Assembly (NCBI RefSeq): GCF_002101735.1
Contig: NZ_LQPE01000171.1
Coordinates: forward strand, 1-42,938
DNA: 42,938 nt
Direction of reading: 5' to 3'
Source of the DNA: Mycobacterium kyorinense
Lineage (GTDB): Bacteria; Actinomycetota; Actinomycetes; Mycobacteriales; Mycobacteriaceae
A program made the translations under genes and the position numbers. Every line of letters starts with the position of its first letter. The stretch's first letter is position 1. The notes under the pieces were generated by a model that worked only from the letters and a program-made list of their open reading frames with translations, searched no databases and was not told the DNA's origin. Positions 23,501 to 30,289 of this stretch are shown in pieces.

Positions 23501-23773
23501 ATACGCCACGAACTCGTTGGGCGCATGGTCCGGCGAGTCACACAGCGCGGCAACGATTTCCACGATCTGGCAGCGGACCCGCTCGCGCAATTCGCGGCTG
23601 GCCGCGCGGCTGAAAGTGATCAGCAGCATCTCGTCGAGGTTTGCGACGCCCTCGGCGATGTAGCGGGTGACCAGGCCGGCCAGCGCGAACGTCTTGCCGG
23701 TGCCGGCACTGGCCTCCAGCACCGTCGTGGAACCGGGCGCCGGCAGTGGGCCGAGTAGGTCGAAGGGTTCCAT
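20516..23773 (-). CDS. recB: Exodeoxyribonuclease V beta subunit RecB
   Basis: This 1,085-residue SF1A helicase-nuclease is close in length to M. tuberculosis RecB (1,094). Walker A is EASAGTGKTFALAGL at residues ~20-35. Motif II is MVDEFQDTDPIQW, and motif III is LVLIGDPKQAIYGFRGGD. The C-terminal RecB nuclease has its core motif as YLVVDYKTNVLG. In mycobacteria RecBCD serves single-strand annealing, while AdnAB does most end resection for recombination. The ATG at 23773 shares a base with the recC stop (TGATG); an upstream in-frame start would overlap recC by ~40 bases and is not needed. Confidence 0.95.
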   Translation of the reverse strand: MEPFDLLGPLPAPGSTTVLEASAGTGKTFALAGLVTRYIAEGVANLDEMLLITFSRAASRELRERVRCQIVEIVAALCDSPDHAPNEFVAYLCRGTAADRDQRCNRLRDALANFDAATIATTHQFCQLVLRSLGVAGDTDAGMTLVESLDDLVTRIVDDLYLVHFGSDRDEAALTHADALTLARAVVGDPCAQLRPTDPDPESVAAVRLRFARDVLDQLELRKRRLGILSYDDLLTRLADALEGDDSDARDRMRNRWPIVMVDEFQDTDPIQWQVIDRAFNGHSTLVLIGDPKQAIYGFRGGDIYTYLRAARTAGQRRTLSVNWRSDKVLVDALQTVLRGAALGDPDIVVRDVEAHVMGHRLRNAPRNAPFRLRLLNRAMFGRSGTKTIPIAALRDYISGDLAADVAALLASDATFDGRAVQAGDVAVIVERSEDALACQKALAAAGIQAVYTGDSDVFASDAAQQWLCLLEAFDQTHRNGLVRAAGATVFFGHTADDLAAGGDQLTDRLAVTLRDWADHLRTRGPAAVFEAAQRAGLGRRVLREPGGERTMTDLAHIAQLLHEVAHRQRLTLPALRDWLRRQREERDGPQERNRRIDSDAAAVQIMTVWGAKGLQFPIVYLPFAFNRHVFVDDIPLYHDDGVRCLHAGGPESADRSEIETLSRAEAARNDIRLTYVALTRAQSQVVAWWAPAWDEPDGGLSRLMRGRRIGDTQVPDSCEPKTISDDEALALMREWEAAGGPAIEEPSGIAVAPVPPSAPPAGLDVRHFHRSIDTTWRRTSYSALIRGAETAGVSSEAEVTARDDEVEVVPAGAPRGGGVLSPMAELPSGATFGSLVHAVLENADPSVADLAAELEAQVRLHRAWWPVDVEPFQLAAALVPMHDTPLGPLAAGLTLREIGLPDRLRELDFEIPVAGGDVRGLTPDIRLAGVGALLRDYLPADDPFARYGERLVSDGLGGQPLRGYLSGSIDVVLRLPGPRYLVVDYKTNVLGVTAADYSVPRLTEAMLHSDYPLQALLYLVVLHRFLRWRQPGYDPSRHLGGVVYLFVRGMCGAQTPGSGVFGWQPPAGLVPALSGLLDEGRQVA

Positions 23774-26700
23774 CAGTCCGGATCCCGTTCGGTCCGAATC
23801 AGGGGCAGCCATAGCCGGGCGGCCAGCGCGCCAAGCCGGGTGTCCTCGCCGTCGACCTCTTCACCGGGGCGCGGTGTGCCGAGGATGTCCTCGAGCCGCC
23901 CATGCGGCCACACGTATTTGTGTGCCTCGTCTTGGGCTTCGCCCGTGTAGTACCTGTTCGACTGCCACCGCCGCAGCGCGGCGTCGTAGGGATCGTTGCC
24001 GCACTCGCGCGCGTCGGCCCACGCGTGTGAGGTGCGCAGCGGCAGCGGCAGCGGCTCGCGCCGGCCGTTGTCGTAGAGCAGCACCAAGTCGCGCAGCACC
24101 CCGACCGCGTCCGGCGGCGGGACCAGCACCCGGTGCAGGATCCGGTTGGCCTTCCTGTCGCGGCCGATGCACGACGCCCGCCACGGCCGACCTGGCTGGT
24201 GAGCAGCCAACGCCACCAACGGAATCCAGGCCGCCAACAGGTGCTTGCAGTTGAGCTTGGAGTAGGTCACCGAGACCGTGTGGTCGCCGAAAACTTCCGA
24301 GACGGTGCCGGTGAGCCGACGTCCGCCGTCCAGGCCGACGTCGACGTCGTGCGCGTCGGAGTCACTGCGCCGAAGTCCCAATGCCGCCGCGGCCAATTGC
24401 TTTGCCTCGTCGCGGATTTCGCGCGCTTTGCGCATGCCGAGCCGGCCGGGCGGCAGTGCTCCGCGACGCCACTCGCGGTGTGCCGCGGTGTCGGGGTGCA
24501 GACCGCGCAGCATGTCGCGCAGCATCCGGTCGCCGACCGCCCACGCTTCCAGGGCATTGATGTCGACGGGCATGTCGTCTTTGATCTCGTCGATGTCCCA
24601 CGGCAGGGTGAAATCGAGGGCCCGGAAGAAGCCCTTGACCGGGTCCTTGAAGAACGTGAGCAGGTCGGCCAGCACGACGTCGTCTCGAGGTGGGGCGGGC
24701 AGGGGGTTCGCCACGAATGGCCGCTTCGGATGTCGTTGGCCCGCCGCGGCTTTCGCTGCCACCAGCGCGGTGGGGTCGAACGTGAACGGCTTGTCGGGCA
24801 CCAAGGCGCCGGGGGTGACGTTGCGAAGGTCGAACGGCTGCAACGGATGCTCGACGACGATCCGTCTGCGCACCGGCTGCTCGGTGGTCTGGTCCAGTGC
24901 GTCGAGCAGCTCGACCAGGGGCACCGCCGGCGGGCGGTGATGACCGGTGTGTTCGTCGGCGCCGGTATAGGTGATCACCAGCGTCTCGCCGGCCGCGCAG
25001 ACGGCGTCGAGCAGCAATTGCCGGTCCTCGGAGCGGATGTCGCGCTCACCGGTCATCGGGAGGCGGGCCAGCGCGTCGTCGCCGTCGGGCAGATGAACCC
25101 GCGGGAAGACGCCGTCGTCGAGCCCGACCAGGCACACCACCCGGTGCGGGACCGACCGCATCGGCACCATCGTGCAGACGGTCAGCGTGCCGGTGCGGAA
25201 GTTGGCCCGGGTGGGCCGTCCGGCCAGATGCCCGGCCAGCAGCGCCCGCACGTCGGGCAGCCGCAGCAGTGTGCCACCGCGAGAGCCCGCGTCCTGCAAC
25301 ACTTTTGCGAATTCGCGCTGCAGCTGACCCTCTTGCCAGGCTTCCTCGGGGCTGGTGAGTCGCGCCACCCCGTCCCGCAGCGCGTCCAGCCAGTCGGTCA
25401 GCGGCCGGGCGCCGGTCAGAGCGTCGACGGCCGATTGCAGGCGGGCGACGAACTCGGCGAGCCGGCCGGCGAGCTCCACCTTGTTGCTGCCGACGTCGTC
25501 GAGCGGCAGAGCGGTGTCCAGCCAGTCCGGCGAGTCGTCCGACATCGCGACGCCGACAAGGATGCGGTCGAGCCCGAACCGCCAGGTGTTGTGTACGACG
25601 TGGTCGAGGCCGTACGGCGCGCGATGGTCCTTGTCGAAGCCCCACCGGATGTTGGAGTCCCGCGCCCAGTCCGTGATGGCCTCGAGGTCGTCGTCGGTGA
25701 ACTTGAATCGCGCACGCACCGGCGGGGTTTGGGCAAGGTTGAGCACCTGGCTGGCGGTGGCCCGGGTGCCCGCGATGGCGAGCAGCTCCGCGGCCGTCGC
25801 GAGCAACGGGTTGGTTTGGGTGAGCGCGCGGTCGGCGAGCCGAACCCGCAGCCGGTGCGCCGGGTGGCTGTCGCCTGTGTTCTCACCCAACCCGAAACCG
25901 GCGACGATCAGCGGCGCATAGGTTTCGATATCCGGGCACATCACCACGATGTCGCGCGGCTCCAGCGTCGGGTCGTCCTGCAGCAGGCCGAGCAGCACCT
26001 CGCGCAGGACGTCGACCTGCCGGGCCGGGCCGTGGCAGCTGTGCACCTGCACCGAGCGGTCGAGGGCGGCCAGGACGCGGCCGTGCGGCTGTGTCGCGTT
26101 GGCCGCGATGTCGGACTGCAGCCAGCCCAGCAGCGTGTCGGGTTTGGTTGCGCCGCTGAGGTATTCGTCGGAGCCAACGTCGCCCGGCAGGCTGCGTTGC
26201 AGCTCGCGCAGATCCCGGCCGAGGGTTTCCAGCAGCGGATGCCGCGCCTTGTGCCGGCTGGTGTCCTCGGCGCGCGGGACCGCGCCGTGGATACCCTGCA
26301 ACGCCGCCCACAGCTCGTCGCTGGGATGCGGCAGCCACAGGTGCAGGTCGTGGTGGGTGGCCAGCGCGTCGAGCAGCTCCACCTCGGTGCAGGCCAGCCG
26401 GGTGTGCCCGAACAACGACAACCGCGCCGGCAGGTCGGTCGGGCCCTCGCGCAGCCGGGCGACGGTTGTGTGGTGCCGGAGGTGCGGCGGGTCGGCGGGC
26501 ACCGCCGCCACCAGCGCCCGCCACAACTCCGGCTGCCAGGCCAGGTCGGGATCGACGCCGGTGCGCCCGTCGAGCCAGTCGACCAGCAGCTGCGGGCGCT
26601 GCCGGGCGTACGAGGCGAACAGTCCCGCGAGTCGCCGCGCCACCGCATAGCGCCGGCCGCGGCGCAGCTCGGCCTCCTCGCCGGCGTCGAAGTGGCCCAG

Positions 26701-27027
26701 ATGCGTTGCCAGCGTGCGGCACCACGGCTCGTCCAGCGAGCAGTCGATGACCTCCAGCAGCGGCCACGTGAGCGCCTCCGGCGACCACGGATCGTCGTCG
26801 AGGATCCCGGTGATCTCGGCGATCAGCGACGCCGGGTTGCGAAACGAAACCCCGGCGCACACCCCGAGCGTCTGCGCGAGCCGCTGGCTCAGCCACCGCT
26901 CGACCCCGCGCGCCGGGACCAGCACCAGTTCCTCCGCGAACGGGTCGGGCAGCGGGTCGGCCAGCAGGGCACCGAGCCCGTCGGCGAGCAAATCGGTACG
27001 TTCGGCACGGTGGAGATGAAGCGCCAT
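23773..27027 (-). CDS. recC: Exodeoxyribonuclease V gamma subunit RecC
   Basis: This 1,084-residue scaffold of RecBCD begins MALHLHRAERTDLLADGLG. RecC has inactive helicase and nuclease folds and splits the duplex. Visible family features include LVPARGVERWLSQRLA near residue 45, DIVVMCPDIETYAPLI, VPHRVVCLVGLDDGVFPR and a C-terminal region with YTGEAQDEAHKYVWP. ATG 27027 is preferred over longer in-frame alternatives, which would cover the divergent nitroreductase start. It is the first gene of the operon; the promoter must lie in the 46-bp gap before the nitroreductase gene. Confidence 0.94.
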   Translation of the reverse strand: MALHLHRAERTDLLADGLGALLADPLPDPFAEELVLVPARGVERWLSQRLAQTLGVCAGVSFRNPASLIAEITGILDDDPWSPEALTWPLLEVIDCSLDEPWCRTLATHLGHFDAGEEAELRRGRRYAVARRLAGLFASYARQRPQLLVDWLDGRTGVDPDLAWQPELWRALVAAVPADPPHLRHHTTVARLREGPTDLPARLSLFGHTRLACTEVELLDALATHHDLHLWLPHPSDELWAALQGIHGAVPRAEDTSRHKARHPLLETLGRDLRELQRSLPGDVGSDEYLSGATKPDTLLGWLQSDIAANATQPHGRVLAALDRSVQVHSCHGPARQVDVLREVLLGLLQDDPTLEPRDIVVMCPDIETYAPLIVAGFGLGENTGDSHPAHRLRVRLADRALTQTNPLLATAAELLAIAGTRATASQVLNLAQTPPVRARFKFTDDDLEAITDWARDSNIRWGFDKDHRAPYGLDHVVHNTWRFGLDRILVGVAMSDDSPDWLDTALPLDDVGSNKVELAGRLAEFVARLQSAVDALTGARPLTDWLDALRDGVARLTSPEEAWQEGQLQREFAKVLQDAGSRGGTLLRLPDVRALLAGHLAGRPTRANFRTGTLTVCTMVPMRSVPHRVVCLVGLDDGVFPRVHLPDGDDALARLPMTGERDIRSEDRQLLLDAVCAAGETLVITYTGADEHTGHHRPPAVPLVELLDALDQTTEQPVRRRIVVEHPLQPFDLRNVTPGALVPDKPFTFDPTALVAAKAAAGQRHPKRPFVANPLPAPPRDDVVLADLLTFFKDPVKGFFRALDFTLPWDIDEIKDDMPVDINALEAWAVGDRMLRDMLRGLHPDTAAHREWRRGALPPGRLGMRKAREIRDEAKQLAAAALGLRRSDSDAHDVDVGLDGGRRLTGTVSEVFGDHTVSVTYSKLNCKHLLAAWIPLVALAAHQPGRPWRASCIGRDRKANRILHRVLVPPPDAVGVLRDLVLLYDNGRREPLPLPLRTSHAWADARECGNDPYDAALRRWQSNRYYTGEAQDEAHKYVWPHGRLEDILGTPRPGEEVDGEDTRLGALAARLWLPLIRTERDPD

Positions 27028-27073
27028 TGCGGTGCCACCATAGACGGCCGCGGCAGACGAGGGAGCGATTGAG

Positions 27074-27589
27074 ATGGAAACCTGGGATGCGATTCGCGCA
27101 CGGCGCAATGTGCGCCAGTATCGGCCGGAGCCGGTGTCCGAGGCCGACCTGAACCGGATCGCCGAGGCCGGATGGCGGGCGCCGTCGGCCAAGAACCGCC
27201 AGCCGTGGGACTTCGTGATCGTCACCGATCGCGCTCAGCTGCAGGAACTTTCCACGGTGTGGCAGGGCGCCGGCCATATCGCCTCGGCCGCGGCCGCGAT
27301 CGCCCTGGTGGTGCCGCAGCCGCCCAGCGAACGCCGGAAGGTCACCGACCAGTACGACGCCGGTCAGGCCACCATGGCGATGATGCTCGCGGCCACCGAC
27401 CTCGGCATCGGCACCGGCCATTCGTCGGTGGGCGACCAGGACAAGGCCCGCGCCATCCTCGGCGTGCCCGACGGCTACCTGGTGGCATACCTGCTCGGCA
27501 TCGGCTATCCGGCCGATCGCCCGCTCGCCCCGATCCGCAAGCCGAATCGTCGGCCGTTCGCCGAGGTAGTCCACCAGGGCCGCTGGTGA
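27074..27589 (+). CDS. Nitroreductase family flavoprotein
   Basis: This 171-residue single-domain FMN-binding nitroreductase begins WDAIRARRNVRQYRPEPVSE, followed by AGWRAPSAKNRQPWDFVIVT. Both segments contact FMN in this fold. QYDAGQATMAMMLAATDLGIGT and a GIGYPADRP segment complete it. It may reduce nitro, quinone or enone compounds with NAD(P)H; the substrate is not predictable. The start ATG 27074 has GAGGGAGC upstream. The stop overlaps the next gene's GTG (GTGA), so it is co-translated with a membrane-anchored methyltransferase. Confidence 0.86.
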   Translation: METWDAIRARRNVRQYRPEPVSEADLNRIAEAGWRAPSAKNRQPWDFVIVTDRAQLQELSTVWQGAGHIASAAAAIALVVPQPPSERRKVTDQYDAGQATMAMMLAATDLGIGTGHSSVGDQDKARAILGVPDGYLVAYLLGIGYPADRPLAPIRKPNRRPFAEVVHQGRW

Positions 27590-28344
27590 TCGCGATGCAC
27601 GAGCACAACGGCGAGTACGGAATCGACGGATCGTTCAAGACCATCCCGGCCGGCGCCCAATTCGGTGGTCTGGGTGTGCAAGCCGCGGCGCTGCTGCTGT
27701 GGTCCCTGATCAGCTGGAGAAAGGGCAAGCGGCGCAAGGCGGCGCTCACCGGTGCCGCGGGACTCGGAATTGCCGCCCACACAACGCTTTACCTCTATGC
27801 GACGCGCGCGGGCAAGTTCGTGGTGTGGGACCGGATTCTCGACGAGCTGCAGCTGCGGGGCGACGAGACGGTGCTCGACATGGGCTGCGGCCGCGGCGCG
27901 GTGCTGCTCGCCGCGGCCAAGCGGCTGCCGCGCGGCCACGCCATCGGCATCGACCTGTGGCGCCCCGACCAGACCGACAACTCGCCGTCGGCGACGCTGA
28001 AAAACGCGGACCTGGAGAAGGTGGGGGACCGCATCGAGGTCCGCACGGCCGACATGACCGCGCTGCCGTTCGACGACAACACCGTCGACGTGATCGTGAG
28101 CAGCCTTGCGATCCACAACATTCCGACTCGCGAGGGTCGGCGCCAAGCACTGCGTGAGGCGGCTCGGGTGCTGCGTCCGGGTGGTCGCCTGGCGATCGCC
28201 GACCTGTGGGCCACCCGGCAGCATGCCGACGAGCTGCGCGAGCTGAGGTGGTCGCACGTCCGGCGCCGCAATCTCGGCTGGCGGATGTGGTATGGCGGGC
28301 CCTGGGCGGCGACCCGTCTGGTGACCGGCACCAAGCCCGGCTAG
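27586..28344 (+). CDS. Membrane-anchored class I SAM methyltransferase
   Basis: This protein has about 252 residues (GTG 27586; ATG 27595 also fits). The N-terminus holds two hydrophobic segments (GGLGVQAAALLLWSLIS and AALTGAAGLGIAAHTTLYLY) separated by a basic stretch, so it is probably bound to the inner membrane. The methyltransferase domain follows with the SAM loop VLDMGCGRGAVLLAAAKRL, the acidic IGIDLW strand, ADMTALPFDDNTVDVIVS and VLRPGGRLAIADLW. The target is unknown; lipids or quinones are possible given the anchor. It is coupled to the nitroreductase by GTGA. Confidence 0.83.
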   Translation: MIAMHEHNGEYGIDGSFKTIPAGAQFGGLGVQAAALLLWSLISWRKGKRRKAALTGAAGLGIAAHTTLYLYATRAGKFVVWDRILDELQLRGDETVLDMGCGRGAVLLAAAKRLPRGHAIGIDLWRPDQTDNSPSATLKNADLEKVGDRIEVRTADMTALPFDDNTVDVIVSSLAIHNIPTREGRRQALREAARVLRPGGRLAIADLWATRQHADELRELRWSHVRRRNLGWRMWYGGPWAATRLVTGTKPG

Positions 28345-28361
28345 AAGGCATGCTGGTAGCC

Positions 28362-28817
28362 ATGACCAGAAACGAGATCACCGAACAGATCGTCGTCGCA
28401 CGCTTGAACAAAGGGCTCAGCTGGCAGGAACTGGCCGACGCCATAGACAGGCCGGTGGTGTGGACCACGTCGGCGCTGCTCGGACAGCACCCGATTCCCG
28501 CCGAGCTGGGCAAGGTGCTCGTCGACATGCTGGGGCTCGACGAGTCCGCGGTCGCGGTGCTGGCCGCAGTGCCGATGCGCGGCGGACTGCCCACCGCGGT
28601 GCCCACCGACCCGACGATCTACCGCTTCTACGAAGCCCTCCAGGTCTACGGTCCGGCGCTCAAGGAGTTGATCCACGAGCAGTTCGGCGACGGGATCATG
28701 AGCGCCATCAACTTCAGCGTCGATCTGGAGAAGAAATCACACCCGGCCGGCGATCGGGTGGTGGTGACATTCGACGGGAAATTCCTTCCCTACGACTGGG
28801 TTTCCGGAGAGGACTGA
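28362..28817 (+). CDS. cynS: Cyanate hydratase (cyanase)
   Basis: This 151-residue enzyme turns cyanate plus bicarbonate into ammonia and CO2. The N-terminal helical domain (NKGLSWQELADAIDRPVVWT) is followed by the catalytic C-terminus. Arg88, Glu91 and Ser114 lie at exactly the spacing of the E. coli triad (96, 99, 122), in YRFYEALQVYG and GIMSAINFSVDLEK. The length is near the usual 156. ATG 28362 gives the standard start MTRNEITEQIVVARL; ATG 28350 would add four residues. It abuts the next patatin gene directly. No cynR or cynT gene is nearby. Confidence 0.95.
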   Translation: MTRNEITEQIVVARLNKGLSWQELADAIDRPVVWTTSALLGQHPIPAELGKVLVDMLGLDESAVAVLAAVPMRGGLPTAVPTDPTIYRFYEALQVYGPALKELIHEQFGDGIMSAINFSVDLEKKSHPAGDRVVVTFDGKFLPYDWVSGED

Positions 28818-29813
28818 ATGGCCAACAAGACGGATCTGGTGCTGTCGGGCGGCGGCGTCAAAGGCATCGGCCTGGTTGGCGCCGTCGTCGCACTGATGGA
28901 GGCCGGGTACGAAATACCGCGCGTCTCAGGCACATCGGCCGGCTCGATCGTCGGCGCCATCCTGGCGGCCGGCCACGACCAGCTGACCCCCGAAGAAGTC
29001 CGGCACCTCACTATGACGCTGCCCTACCGTAAATTCCTCGACCCGGGACCCATCGAACGAATCCCGTTACTGGGCCCGGCCTGGGGTCTGCTCAGCGAAC
29101 AAGGCATCTACAAGGGCGATTTCGCGCACGAGTGGATCCGTTCGGAGCTGAAGAACCTCGGCGTTAGCACGTTCGGGGATCTGGCCATCGACGACGACTA
29201 CGTGCTGCCGGAGCGGCGCTACCGGCTGGTGGTGACGGTGGCCGACGTGACCACCGGCCAATTGGTGCGGCTGCCATGGGATTACCGCCGGCTCTACGGG
29301 CTGGACCCTGACGAGCAGTACGTCGCCGACGCGGTCCGCGCGTCGATGTCGATTCCGTTCTTCTTCCGCACCGTGAAACTCACCAGCGCCGGCGGCCTGA
29401 CGTCCACCTTGGTCGACGGCGGCATGCTGTCCAACTTCCCGATCGACTCGTTCGACCGGCCCGACGGCAAACCGCCGCGCTGGCCGACCATCGGCGTCAC
29501 CGTGTTGCCGAATCTGCCGCAGGGCAACGACAAAGTGATCCCCGCCCTGGCGCCGTTGCACTGGTTCGGCGGCCCGACCCTGCTCGAGGATCTGCTCACC
29601 ACGATGATCGTCGGCCGCGACCAGGCCTACCTGAACCAGCCGTGGGTCAGCGCCCGGGCGATCCGAGTGGACTCCACCGACGTCGGTTTCCTGGACTTCG
29701 ACATCTCCCGCGAGCAAATGGAAGCGCTCTACCAGAAGGGCTACGACGCGGCGCAGGAGTTCCTGTCCACCTGGAACTGGACGCAGTACCGGGAAAGCTA
29801 TCGACGGCCTTAG
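28818..29813 (+). CDS. Patatin-like phospholipase
   Basis: This 331-residue lipase of the patatin family has the oxyanion loop LSGGGVKGIGLVGAV at residues ~10-24, the nucleophile elbow GTSAGS with Ser40, and the catalytic dyad Asp200 in LVDGGMLSNFP. It has no extra N-terminal domain, unlike the patatin at 5.5-7.1 kb, and is not closely similar to it outside the motifs. It likely hydrolyses phospholipid acyl esters. It starts directly at the cynS stop, so it is co-transcribed with the cyanase gene. It ends convergently with a four-base overlap. Confidence 0.87.
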   Translation: MANKTDLVLSGGGVKGIGLVGAVVALMEAGYEIPRVSGTSAGSIVGAILAAGHDQLTPEEVRHLTMTLPYRKFLDPGPIERIPLLGPAWGLLSEQGIYKGDFAHEWIRSELKNLGVSTFGDLAIDDDYVLPERRYRLVVTVADVTTGQLVRLPWDYRRLYGLDPDEQYVADAVRASMSIPFFFRTVKLTSAGGLTSTLVDGGMLSNFPIDSFDRPDGKPPRWPTIGVTVLPNLPQGNDKVIPALAPLHWFGGPTLLEDLLTTMIVGRDQAYLNQPWVSARAIRVDSTDVGFLDFDISREQMEALYQKGYDAAQEFLSTWNWTQYRESYRRP

Positions 29814-30289
29814 TTGGTCAACACCTGCGGCGAGAGCTCCTTGAGCATGCCGTTGGCCCACCGCATCTGCCGCAGTGTTTCCGGATGGCAGCGCTGGGTA
29901 AGATCAAGCAGCTCTTGGTCTTTGGTGGCCTGTGCAGCCTGGCACAGTACCACCCAGTCCACCGAGGTGGCCGCCGCCGTGCGGTGGATGCCCCGCAGGT
30001 CGGCCAGCAGCATCAGGCTCGGCTCGGGGCGCTTGCGCAACAGCCCGCTCAGCCGAGACTGCAGAAACCCGGTCAACGCGCCGGTGCGCGGATTGACGTT
30101 GAGCCGGACGCCGTAGTGGCGGCCGTGGGTGGCCAGCTCCTCGAGATGCTGCTGCGACCAGCCGGCCAAGTCGTGGGCGAGGTGAAAGATGTCCTGGTCG
30201 CTGCGATGACGCGCGGCCATCACGTTGAGCTCGTGGGCCAGTTTGCGTTCCGAGCGGTGCAGCTGCCGAAGCGCCAGTTTGATTTTCAT
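29810..30289 (-). CDS. Small helical hypothetical protein linked to the molybdo-oxidoreductase
   Basis: This 159-residue protein has no recognised motif. It is predicted mostly helical and His-rich (LHRSERKLAHELNVMAARHR, LAHDLAGWSQQHLEELATHG), which could suggest a four-helix or hemerythrin-like bundle, but this is speculation. ATG 30289 overlaps the oxidoreductase stop (ATGA), so the two are translationally coupled and the protein may be a chaperone or partner of that enzyme. A longer in-frame extension into the oxidoreductase gene is not credible. Confidence 0.65.
   Translation of the reverse strand: MKIKLALRQLHRSERKLAHELNVMAARHRSDQDIFHLAHDLAGWSQQHLEELATHGRHYGVRLNVNPRTGALTGFLQSRLSGLLRKRPEPSLMLLADLRGIHRTAAATSVDWVVLCQAAQATKDQELLDLTQRCHPETLRQMRWANGMLKELSPQVLTN

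Noticed and set aside
24133..27072. A 979-codon open frame antisense to recC, and similar long antisense frames (45-1877, 10077-11582, 19476-20477, 30484-32718).
   Set aside because: They lie opposite well-supported genes, have Arg/His/Gln/Val-rich composition without domains, and are expected from GC-rich codon bias.
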